DNA from: Planctomycetia bacterium
Lineage (GTDB): Bacteria; Planctomycetota; Phycisphaerae; UBA1845; Fen-1342
Length of the DNA stretch: 64,000 bases
Assembly (NCBI GenBank): GCA_015709575.1
Contig: CP054190.1
Coordinates: forward strand, 2,230,616-2,294,615
Direction of reading: 5' to 3'
Numbering within the stretch: the stretch's first letter is position 1; each line of letters opens with the position of its first letter. The translations under genes were made by a program, and so were the position numbers. Shown piece by piece: positions 26,201 to 35,300 of the stretch. Below the pieces are notes generated by a model. The model was given only the letters and a program-made list of their open reading frames with translations. It had not been told where the DNA came from and searched no databases.

Positions 26201-28120
26201 ATGTCGCGCCGATCACGACCCCGAGGCGCCGCAACCGCGGCCGCTGAGCGACGTGCGTCGTCGCGCGCGTTGCCGCAACTGGAGCTGGGGCGACCGACCT
26301 CGCGCTACGGCCGCTGGCGGGCCGCCACGCTGGTGCTGGTGTACGTGCTGATGGGGATTCACATTGCCCATTGGCGGATCCGCGGCAGGACGCTGGCCCC
26401 GCTCGAACTGAACGAGGTGATGTACACGCTGGAACTCGGCGTAGTGACCGCCGGGTTTCTGTTCATGGCCACTGTGTGCATCGCAACGTTGCTGTTTGGT
26501 AGGTTTTTCTGCGGCTGGGCCTGCCACATCCTGGCGCTAGAGGACCTGTGCGCGTGGCTGCTCAAGAAAATCCGCGTGCGGCCGAAGCCGGTCCGTTCGC
26601 GGCTTCTGCTGCTCGTGCCGCCGCTGGCGATGTTCTACATGTTCCTGTGGCCGCAGGTGCTGCGCATGCTGGAGGGACGGCCGCTGCCGACGCTGCACCT
26701 CCGCTCGGATGAACAGGGGTGGGCATCGTTCCAGACCACCGATTTCTGGCGCAACCTGCCCGGCCCCGGCATTGCAATCCTCACCTTCGCGATTTGCGGC
26801 TTCGCGATCGTCTACGTGCTCGGCTCACGTTCATTCTGCACATACGTGTGTCCGTACGGCTCGGTCTTTCGCGGATTGGACCGGCTCAGCCCCGGGCGGA
26901 TCATCGCCGTCGGTGATTGCACCGCGTGCGGCGCCTGCACGGCCGTGTGCCCGTCCCACGTGGTGGTACACGAGGAATTGCAGCGTTACGGCACGGTCGT
27001 GAACCCCGCGTGCCTGAAGGATCTCGAGTGCGTGGCCGCCTGCCCGACCGGCGTGGTGCGCTATGGGGTGGGGCGACCGCCGCTGCTGCGCGGCTGGGCG
27101 GCATGGAAGCCGATCCGACGCCCGTTTGACTTCACATGGGGCGAAGAGGTCTGGCTGGCGCTCGTCACACTGGGCGTATTACTGGCATTTCGAGGGCTTT
27201 ATGACGCGGCCCCTTTCCTCATGACCCTGGGACTGGGCGTCATCGTGGCATACCTGGGCCTGTGCGTTCTGCGCACCGCCTACCAGCGCGACGTGCGTAT
27301 CGGTCCCGGCTGGCTGCGACGAGCAGGAAGGGTGACGCGCTTCGGCGTCGCGGCCTACGCATTTGCGGCCGCCTTTGTCGTATTCTGGGGCCATAGCGGC
27401 TATATCCGATACCACGAATTCGCCGGCCATCGCGCGGCGGCCGAGGCCGTCGCGCTGGCGGAACGCGCACTGCGCGCGCCTGGTGGCGAGACGGGGGGCG
27501 AGCCGCACGATCCCGGCGCAGTTCCCGGCCTGCCGGATCCGACGTCGCCGACCGCATCCTCCGGCGATCCCATGGATGAGCCGAACATCGTCAATAGGTC
27601 CGCGTCGCGCGCGATCAGCCACCTGGAGCAGTGTGCCCGCTGGGGGCTGCTGCGTCCGCCCCGCCTGTCCGACACACTCCGAAGGCTCTACACGCTGCGC
27701 GCCGAAGCCCGCGTGGCCCTCTCCGATCTCCGCGGCGCGATTGCTGATCTCGAGCGCGTACTGCGGCTCGATCCCGGCGCGGCGGGGGTCCACTACAACC
27801 TCGGCGTTCTGTGTGCCACCAGCGGCCGCGACGAGGACGCGGTTCGTCATTATTCACACGCGGCTGCGCTGAACCCAACGGATCCCGACGTGTTCAACAA
27901 TCTCGGCTTCGTTCACCTGCGGCGCCGCGCATGGGGAGATGCGGAAAGATCGCTGCGGCGTGCGCTGGAGCTTCAGCCGTCACACGCGCTGGCACACTTC
28001 AACCTGGCGCGCGTTCTGGCAGCGAGCGGACGCCCGGCCGATGCCGCGCGCCACTTGGCAGCCGCCGAGCAATTGGACCCGCGACTGGCCCAACCGGCCG
28101 ATCCCGCAGCGACGCCCTAA
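26201..28120 (+). CDS. NapH/CcoG-like membrane polyferredoxin fused to TPR repeats
   Basis: This 639-residue protein has several membrane helices in residues 40-210 and again near 315-420. It carries FCGWACH (C104, C108) and FCTYVCPYG (C213, C217), the paired motifs of NapH/NosR/CcoG-type proteins. A ferredoxin cluster site C240-x2-C243-x2-C246-x3-C250 follows. A second site reads C271-x5-C277-x3-C281, one Cys short of the usual four. Residues 470-630 hold TPR-like repeats such as AGVHYNLGVLCATSGRDEDAV in pattern. It probably takes electrons from quinol for the cytochrome upstream. The TPR fusion is unusual. Confidence 0.85.
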   Translation: MSRRSRPRGAATAAAERRASSRALPQLELGRPTSRYGRWRAATLVLVYVLMGIHIAHWRIRGRTLAPLELNEVMYTLELGVVTAGFLFMATVCIATLLFGRFFCGWACHILALEDLCAWLLKKIRVRPKPVRSRLLLLVPPLAMFYMFLWPQVLRMLEGRPLPTLHLRSDEQGWASFQTTDFWRNLPGPGIAILTFAICGFAIVYVLGSRSFCTYVCPYGSVFRGLDRLSPGRIIAVGDCTACGACTAVCPSHVVVHEELQRYGTVVNPACLKDLECVAACPTGVVRYGVGRPPLLRGWAAWKPIRRPFDFTWGEEVWLALVTLGVLLAFRGLYDAAPFLMTLGLGVIVAYLGLCVLRTAYQRDVRIGPGWLRRAGRVTRFGVAAYAFAAAFVVFWGHSGYIRYHEFAGHRAAAEAVALAERALRAPGGETGGEPHDPGAVPGLPDPTSPTASSGDPMDEPNIVNRSASRAISHLEQCARWGLLRPPRLSDTLRRLYTLRAEARVALSDLRGAIADLERVLRLDPGAAGVHYNLGVLCATSGRDEDAVRHYSHAAALNPTDPDVFNNLGFVHLRRRAWGDAERSLRRALELQPSHALAHFNLARVLAASGRPADAARHLAAAEQLDPRLAQPADPAATP

Positions 28121-28153
28121 CCGTCAGGCTGGCCCCACCCCGGTGATCCGTCC

Positions 28154-28705
28154 TCACTTCGCGCGCCGGGTGGACCGCGGCTGTCTGGTCGGCTTCCGCG
28201 GCTCCCGCTTCTTCGCTGGTCGCTTCAGTGTCTCAGATTGGCGCTGCCAGAGCGGTGTCACGGCTCGGCTGCCCGAGGCGCTCTCTCGCGCACGAGCGGC
28301 CTGCGCGATTCGAAACTCGTCGAACGTGGTGTCGAGCAGCAGCGTGTTCATCGCGCTGCGCATCGCCAGCAGCTTGTGATGCAAGGGGCACGGTTCACCC
28401 TGGCCACAGATGCCCCCGCCAAACGGGCATTGGGTGCGCAGATCCTCCCGCTCGAACAGGCGAAACACATCGAACAGCCGGATTTCCGACGGATGGCGCG
28501 CCAGCGTCGCACCGCCGCCGGGTCCGCGGGCGCAGGTGACGAGCCCGGCTTTCGACAGCGCCGAGAGAATCTTCGCTACGAACGGCCCCGGCAGGCCGCG
28601 CGACCTGGCGATATCCGCGGCGGAGAGTTGCGTTTTTCCGCCGTCATACACTTCGGCCAGACGGCTCATCGCCGCGATCGCGCACTCCGTTTGCCTTCCG
28701 TACAT
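28154..28705 (-). CDS. Rrf2-family regulator with a likely Fe-S cluster
   Basis: This 183-residue transcription factor has an N-terminal winged helix (residues 1-75, with LPGPFVAKILSALSKAGLV typical of Rrf2). Its Cys set C93-x6-C100-x5-C106 is followed by H109, close to the C-x5-C-x5-C-x2-H cluster ligands of IscR and also similar to NsrR. It could sense NO, redox state or Fe-S status. The C-terminal 50 residues are basic and low in complexity. The gene diverges from the molybdoenzyme operon at 28983, so it is the natural candidate regulator of that operon. The ATG has GAGG upstream. Confidence 0.87.
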   Translation of the reverse strand: MYGRQTECAIAAMSRLAEVYDGGKTQLSAADIARSRGLPGPFVAKILSALSKAGLVTCARGPGGGATLARHPSEIRLFDVFRLFEREDLRTQCPFGGGICGQGEPCPLHHKLLAMRSAMNTLLLDTTFDEFRIAQAARARESASGSRAVTPLWQRQSETLKRPAKKREPRKPTRQPRSTRRAK

Positions 28706-28873
28706 CGACCGTCCTCATGCAAGGCCGGGACATGCCGGCGGATCAGCACGCGCGACTCACTCCGCGCATAATCGATCATACCGCGCAACAATCACGCACT
28801 CGTCCTACCGCCCTGCCACGCGGCCGGCGCGCTCCAACTCTCCGCACGGTTCAACCTCGGCGACGCAGCGGAC

Positions 28874-28902
28874 GATATTTCGGAAAAACTGGTCTGAATA
28901 TC
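28874..28902. promoter_or_regulatory. Inverted repeat, possible Rrf2 operator
   Basis: GATATT at 28874-28879 and AATATC at 28897-28902 form an inverted repeat with 17 bp between the arms. It abuts the -35 element of the promoter at 28903 in the divergent gap between the Rrf2 gene and the respiratory operon, where a repressor would act. AT-rich half-sites stand out in this GC-rich DNA. No binding motif was computed, so this is a weak call. Confidence 0.3.
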
Positions 28903-28931
28903 TTGAACTCTGGTCGCGCACGTGATATGGT
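28903..28931 (+). promoter_or_regulatory. Sigma-70-type promoter candidate for the molybdoenzyme operon
   Basis: TTGAAC (28903-28908) and TATGGT (28926-28931) are spaced by 17 bp, in the divergent region 28706-28982. Transcription would start near 28938, about 45 bases before the GTG at 28983. It lies next to the inverted repeat above, consistent with control by the Rrf2 protein. Confidence 0.5.
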
Positions 28932-28982
28932 CCAGAGCGGATCGATTGCGGCGGGCTGCCGCCGCGATGCAGGAGGCCAACG

Positions 28983-30407
28983 GTGATCCGGGTCGAAGAG
29001 TCGGGTGACAGGCCGCAGGGCGTCGTTGCGATGACCGGCGGGATGATCGGCGGTCATGGGCCGCTGGCCCACCACTTCGACACCCTGGACCAGCAGCAGG
29101 ATGCCGGCAAGCTGGGAATGTGGCTGTTCCTGGCGACAGAAGTGCTCCTGTTTGCGGGCCTGTTCTGCCTGTACGCCGTCTACCGCATCACGCAACCTGA
29201 GATCTTCCGCTACGGAAATCACTACCTGAACCCGGGCTGGGGCGCCATCAACACGGTCGTGCTGTTGCTCAGCAGCTTCACAATGGCGATGGCGGTCTGG
29301 GCGGCGCGCTGCAACCAGAAGCGCGACCTGGTGCTGTTTCTGGCACTGACGCTGCTGTGCGGCGTGGATTTTCTGGGCATCAAGCTGATTGAGTACTCGC
29401 ACAAATTCCACGACAACCTGACCTGGAGCGCCGCCGCATACGCCGCACCCGGCCCAATCTTCGCAGCCGCCACGCCGCCGTCCGGTGCATCCCCGGTTGT
29501 CGCGCCGGAGGCGGCGTCCGGCGTACTCCCGGATGCAGCCGCGGCGCATTCCGCATCGCCTGCCACCGCGAAAACCGGAGATGCAACCCGCGGCCGGTCG
29601 CTCTTCCGCAACACCTGCGCTGCCTGTCACGGCCTGCGCGGCGAAGGGGTCAGCGGGCAGGGCAAGGACATGCGCGGCAGCGAATTCATCGCGAAGCTGG
29701 ATGACGCCGGCCTGGTCGCCTTCATCCAACGCGGCCGAATGCCGAACGACCCTGCCAGCACTACCGGCCGCATGATGCCGCCGCGCGGCGGCAACATGAT
29801 GCTGACTGAGGCCGAGTTGTTCGATATTGCCGCGTTTGTGCGCCAATTGACGCGCAACCCCGCGCCTTCGTCCGGCTCCGGTTCCGCCCAAAAGGCGACT
29901 CCCGTCACGGGCGGCACATCGGGAGGACCATCGGCTCGTGACAGCGCCCATGGAAGTGTCGCGGCCGGAACGCAGGCAACAGGCGACGCCGCACCCTCCA
30001 CAGCATCACCGGCCGATTCGGCCGCCGGCGCGCTGTCGGCCGACGACGAGCCTCCACTGATCGAGCGTTCGATCATGCCGCTGGCCGCGGAGGGGCCACC
30101 CGGACTTCGGCCGGAGTTCTTCGCGGCCGAAGCGCGTCGGATGGACATCGTTCCGCCGCTGCCGCACGGCGATCCCGGCCGCCCCGCGAACCTGCACCTG
30201 TTTTTCGGCCTGTACTTCTGCATGACCGGCCTGCACGGCCTGCACGTGGTGGCAGGAATGAGCGTGATCGCGTGGCTGCTGGCGCGCTCGCTGCGCGGGG
30301 AGTTCAATTCTGAGTACTACGCGCCCGTGGATCTCGGTGGACTGTATTGGCACCTTGTCGATGTGATCTGGATTTTCCTGTTCCCGCTTCTGTACCTGAT
30401 TCATTGA
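28983..30407 (+). CDS. COX3/NorE-like membrane protein with an inserted cytochrome c domain
   Basis: This 474-residue protein starts at a GTG. Residues 40-140 hold three membrane helices with GKLGMWLFLATEVLLF, typical of cytochrome c oxidase subunit III and NorE. A stretch of about 250 residues then interrupts the fold. Within it is a cytochrome c domain (GDATRGRSLFRNTCAACHG, heme site 212-216) flanked by Ala/Pro-rich linkers. The last two helices follow (LHLFFGLYFCMTGLHGLHV and YWHLVDVIWIFLFPLLYLI). The insert lies in the loop between helices 3 and 4. No oxidase subunit I is nearby, so a role in handing electrons to or from the complex downstream is inferred. Confidence 0.85.
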   Translation: MIRVEESGDRPQGVVAMTGGMIGGHGPLAHHFDTLDQQQDAGKLGMWLFLATEVLLFAGLFCLYAVYRITQPEIFRYGNHYLNPGWGAINTVVLLLSSFTMAMAVWAARCNQKRDLVLFLALTLLCGVDFLGIKLIEYSHKFHDNLTWSAAAYAAPGPIFAAATPPSGASPVVAPEAASGVLPDAAAAHSASPATAKTGDATRGRSLFRNTCAACHGLRGEGVSGQGKDMRGSEFIAKLDDAGLVAFIQRGRMPNDPASTTGRMMPPRGGNMMLTEAELFDIAAFVRQLTRNPAPSSGSGSAQKATPVTGGTSGGPSARDSAHGSVAAGTQATGDAAPSTASPADSAAGALSADDEPPLIERSIMPLAAEGPPGLRPEFFAAEARRMDIVPPLPHGDPGRPANLHLFFGLYFCMTGLHGLHVVAGMSVIAWLLARSLRGEFNSEYYAPVDLGGLYWHLVDVIWIFLFPLLYLIH

Positions 30408-30468
30408 GCGATGAGCGCCGCGGCAAGAGGCGCGCGGGCGAACGATTGAGCCTGAAGGAGAACGTCCC

Positions 30469-32328
30469 ATGAACCCGGCCACGAGCGATGCCGGACCGAC
30501 CGCTGACCCCGCCCTGCCGCGCGGGTTTCGTATCGGAGTGATCCTGGCGGTCTGCGCCGTGAACCTGGTCATACTCGGCTACGCGATTTCGCAGGCGCTT
30601 CCGCACGGCTCCGCACAACCGCACGTTCGAACGGGCGTCGGCCCACCGGTGGTTGCCGCTGCGGCCCCGGCGCCGGCGCCCGATGCCGCTCCCGTCGTTG
30701 CCGCGCCGCCGCCGTCCACCCCGCCCCCGACGTCGCCCGTCGGCCAAGCGTCCGCGACGCCGGCCGTCGTCAACCCGGTGATTCTCCCGGATGCCGCGAT
30801 CGTGCGGGGTGCGTACATCCAGCACTGCTCGGCCTGCCATGGCGCCGACGGACGTGGCGACGGTCCGGCCGCGGCGCAGACCTACCCGCGCCCGCGCGAC
30901 TTTGTCGCCAGCCCGTTCCGCTACGCCTCCACGAACGGCACGCGCGAGGAGGTCATCACGGCGCTCGAGAAAATTATCGCCGTCGGAGTTCCGCGCAGCG
31001 CGATGCCGGGATTTGAGGGCGTGCTGGACGAATCCATGATCGCGGGACTGGCCCGCCACGTGCTCGACCAGCGCACCGCTGCGGGTCCGCCGACCGCTCC
31101 GCCGATTGACGTGGGCGTGCGACCGCCGACGACCGCCGGCCTGATCGCGCGCGGCGCGGAGTTGTACAAGACGCAGGGCTGCATCACCTGCCACGGCGCA
31201 TCCGGGCACGGAGACGGCGAACTGGCCCGCTCGCTGGTGGATTCGATCGGGCGGCCCGTCCGGGCGGCTGATCTCGCATCCGGTGTATTCAAGTCCGGGC
31301 AGGGACCGGCCGACCTGTGCCGCTCCATCCTGGTGGGCGTTCCGGGCACGCCGATGATCGGATACGAACCGGCGCTGACGCGAACGAACGCGGACGGCAC
31401 CCGTGACCTGACCGACGCATGGGCACTCGTCGCGTACATCCAGAGTTTCAGTCCGCGCGATATCCCGATCGGACACACCTCGGGTGCGTCGCTCTCGTCG
31501 CTGCGCGTCGAAGACGAGTCCATGCTGGACGATCCGACGCACCCCGGCTGGCTGGGCGTGCCGGCCGTCGGCATCGAGCTGCGACCGCTCTGGCAGCGCG
31601 TGGAGACGATCACGCACCTCGACGTGCGGGTTGTTCATACCAATCGGCAAATCGCCGTCGCGCTGGATTGGCGCGACCCGACACTGGACCGCGGCGTAGA
31701 TTCGGGCGTTTTCCCTGACGCGGTGGCGGTGATGTACTCGATGAGCGGCGACGTGCCGGCATTGCCGATGGGCGTGCACATCGAGGGCTTCCGGGCGCAA
31801 GCGCCGGTGAACCTCTGGCACTGGAAGGCCAGTCGCCAGCCAGGCCCGGACAACCCGCTCAACGACCCCGCACCGCCAAGCGAATCCGGGCCGACCCGCG
31901 GCTGGACAGTCTTCCCGAAGGACGCCCAACCGGCGACCGAGGATGTAACGGACGCGGCAGGACTGCCCGAGACGCGCGCCGCCAGAGAGGCCGCAAACGT
32001 GCGCGACGATCCCGCGCTGCGCGCGAGGTCGGTACTCGAGTCCAATGCCGAGGGGTTCGGCACGCTTCGCCTGCAACCGGCATCATCCCAGCACGTGCGC
32101 GCGACGGCCGCCTGGAGCCACGGCCTTTGGCGCGTCGTGATGGTGCGCGATATCCGAACCGGTGACGCCGACGACGTTGACTTCACGAGGCTGTCGCGCA
32201 TCCCGATGACGTTCGCGGTGTGGGACGGATCCAAGGGGGATCGCAACGGGATCAAGCTGATCTCCGGCTGGCACTGGCTGACGCCTGGACCGGTCGCCGC
32301 CGACGCTTCGCAAGGGGCTGAGCAATGA
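30469..32328 (+). CDS. Diheme cytochrome c fused to an ethylbenzene-dehydrogenase-type heme b (gamma) domain
   Basis: This 619-residue protein has an N-terminal membrane anchor (residues 20-41) and a Pro/Ala-rich linker. Two cytochrome c domains follow, with heme sites CSACH (120-124) and CITCH (238-242). The C-terminal part, about residues 330-610, resembles the gamma subunit of type II DMSO-reductase-family enzymes. FPDAVAVMYSM, VNLWHWKA and NGIKLISGWHWL contain the Met and Lys candidates for heme b ligation in that family. It probably takes electrons from the Fe-S beta subunit and passes them through its own c hemes. It overlaps the alpha gene by 4 bp. Confidence 0.85.
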   Translation: MNPATSDAGPTADPALPRGFRIGVILAVCAVNLVILGYAISQALPHGSAQPHVRTGVGPPVVAAAAPAPAPDAAPVVAAPPPSTPPPTSPVGQASATPAVVNPVILPDAAIVRGAYIQHCSACHGADGRGDGPAAAQTYPRPRDFVASPFRYASTNGTREEVITALEKIIAVGVPRSAMPGFEGVLDESMIAGLARHVLDQRTAAGPPTAPPIDVGVRPPTTAGLIARGAELYKTQGCITCHGASGHGDGELARSLVDSIGRPVRAADLASGVFKSGQGPADLCRSILVGVPGTPMIGYEPALTRTNADGTRDLTDAWALVAYIQSFSPRDIPIGHTSGASLSSLRVEDESMLDDPTHPGWLGVPAVGIELRPLWQRVETITHLDVRVVHTNRQIAVALDWRDPTLDRGVDSGVFPDAVAVMYSMSGDVPALPMGVHIEGFRAQAPVNLWHWKASRQPGPDNPLNDPAPPSESGPTRGWTVFPKDAQPATEDVTDAAGLPETRAAREAANVRDDPALRARSVLESNAEGFGTLRLQPASSQHVRATAAWSHGLWRVVMVRDIRTGDADDVDFTRLSRIPMTFAVWDGSKGDRNGIKLISGWHWLTPGPVAADASQGAEQ

Positions 32329-35300
32329 GTCGAATCAGACATGATCACCCGACGGTACTTGTGACACCGCGCATGGATGTGTCGCGCCGTGAGTTTCTTG
32401 CGGCTTTGGCCGCAGCGGGAACGACGCTCGCGACCTGGCGGCCGACCTTCGGCCTCCAGCCGCTGGCGGGCATCGACAACCCGCTGAAGCACTATCCGGA
32501 TCGCGATTGGGAGCGCGTGTACCGCGACCAGTATCGATACGATCGCTCATTCACGTTCATCTGTGCGCCGAATGACACGCACAACTGCCGGTTGCGGGCT
32601 TTTGTCCGGAACGGCGTGTTCGTGCGGGCCGAGCAGAATTACGACTGCGGACGCATCGGCGATCTGTACGGCAATACCGCGACCAAGGCCTGGAATCCGC
32701 GCGGCTGCGCCAAGGGCTACCAGATGCAGCGGCGCGTCTATGGCCCCTATCGCCTGAGCGGACCGCTGATGCGGGCCGGGTGGAAAGCGTGGGCGGATGC
32801 GGGGTTTCCGTCGCTGTCAGACGATCCGACGCTGCGCGACAAGTACAAGTTCAATTCGCGCGGGCTGGACACGTTTGAACGCGTGAGTTGGGAGGAGGCA
32901 TACGCCTACCACGCGCGCGCAGCGGTGGCGATCGCGCGCACCTACAGCGGCCAGCCCGGCGCGGAGCGACTTCGGAAGGACGGATACGAGCCGGAGATGA
33001 TCGACGCCGTGCACGAGGCCGGCACGCGCTGCTTCAAGCTGCGCGGCGGCATGGGTCTGCTGGGCGTGATGGGCAAATACGGCCTGTATCGATGGTCCAA
33101 CATGCTGGCGCTTCTCGATGAGCGCGTTCGCGGTTGCGGGCCTGATCACGCGCTGGGCGGTCGGCTATGGTCGAACTACACCTGGCACGGTGACCAGGCG
33201 CCCGGGCACCCCTTCGTGCACGGCCTCCAGGCCTCCGACTGCGACTTCAACGAGCTGCGCCACGCGAAGCTGCACATCCAGTGCGGGAAGAACCTGGTCG
33301 AAAGCAAGATGCCCGAGAGCCACTGGTTCGTCGAGCTGATGGAACGCGGTGCGAAGATCGTCGTCATTACTCCGGAGTACTCGCCGGCCGGTACCAAGTG
33401 CAACTACTGGGTTCCGGTGCGCGCCGGCTGCACCGACACGGCGCTCTTTCTGGGCATCACGAAGCTGATGATCGACAACGGGTGGTACAAGGAGGATTTC
33501 GTCACGCAGTTCACCGACCTGCCGCTCCTGATCCGCGCAGATACGCTGAAGCGGCTGCGGGCCACCGACGTCTTTCCGGGCCATACTCCGGGTCTGTCCA
33601 AAGACGGTCCCTCCTACCGCGCCCAGCACATCACCGACGCCCAGTACGCAAAAATCGGCGATTTCGTGGTACTCGACGACGCGACCGGCGCGCCGCGCGC
33701 CCTCACGCGCGACCATTTCGCCCAAGCAATGACCAGCGCCGGGATCCGCCCGCGCCTGTCGTGGACCGGCCGCGTTCGCCTGGCAGATGGCAGCGAAGTC
33801 GAGGCCATGACGACCTGGGACGCCTACCGCATCAACTTGAAGGACTACGACCTGGACACGGTGGCGGAAATCACCGGGGCGGACAAGTCGCTGATCGAGC
33901 GGTTGGCGCGCGACATCTGGGAGACGGCCAGCGCCGGGCACCCCGTCGCGATTCACGTCGGCGAGGGAATCAATCACTGGTTTCACGCCACGCTGTGCAA
34001 CCGGGCGCAGTACCTGCCGCTCATGCTGACCGGCTCGATCGGGCGGCCCGGCGCGGGCTGCTACACATGGGCCGGCAATTACAAAGCCGCGCTTTTTCAA
34101 GGGGCCGACGGCGTGGGGCCGGGCTTTCTCGGCTGGATCGCCGAGGATCCGTTCTCACCCAACCTTGATCCGGCCGCCGACGGCGGCGGCATCCGGGTGC
34201 GCAAGCTCACCAAGGACGAGGAACCGGCCTACTGGAATCACGGCGAGCGCCCGCTGATCGTTGACACGCCCAAGTTCGGCCGAAAGTGCTTCACCGGCGA
34301 CACGCACATGCCGACGCCGACCAAGTTCCTGTGGTTCACCAACGTCAACCTGTTCAACAACGCCAAGCATGCCTATGACATGCTGTTCAACGTCAACCCG
34401 CTGATCGACTGCATCATCGCGCAGGACATCGAGATGACCTCGACCTGCGAATACTCGGACATCGTCTATCCGGCGCTATCGTGGCCGGAGGCGCAGACGT
34501 ACGAGATCACCGCTTCGTGCTCCAACCCCTTCCTGCAGATCTGGAAGGGCGGCATCGACCCCACCTGCGACGCGCGCGACGACGTCGTAATTCTCGCCGA
34601 AACGGCCGCGGCCCTGGCACGCGAAACCGGTGATGAGCGATTTGCCGACTACTGGCGCTTCATTCTGACCGACCGCGTCAACGGCGTGAAAACCTACATG
34701 CAGCGCCTGCTGGACGGCAGCACCACCACCCGCGGCTACCGGGTTGACGACATCCTTGCGGGCAAATACGGCGAGCCTGGCGCGGCGCTGATGCTGTTCC
34801 GCACCTACCCGCGCGTTCCCTTCTGGGAGCAGATCAGCGGCGAAATGCCCTTCTGGACCGACACGGGGCGCCTCAACGCCTACTGCGACATCCCCGAAGC
34901 AATCACGCACGGCGAAAACTTCATCGTCCACCGCGAAGGCCCCGAGGCTACGCCGTTCCTGCCGAACGTGATCGTTTCGTCCAACCCAATGGTGCGCCCG
35001 GAGGATTTTGGCGTACCGCGCGACGCACTGCATTGGGACGAGCGCACCATCCGCAACGTCAAGCTGCCGTGGTCCGAGGTCAAGAAGACCAGCAACCCGC
35101 TCTGGGAACAGGGGTTCCGGTTCCTGTGCCTGACGCCGAAGACCCGCCACCGCGTGCACTCCTCCTGGTCCACGGTCGATTGGGCCATGATCTGGGATTC
35201 CAATTTCGGCGACCCGCACCGCCGCGACCGGCGCATGCCGGACGTGGGCGAACACCAGTTGCACATGAATCCGCAGGACGCCGCCGCACTTGGCTTGCAC

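Noticed and set aside
30304..32076. 590-codon minus-strand ORF
   Set aside because: It is antisense to the COX3 end and the diheme gamma gene and shows no motif.
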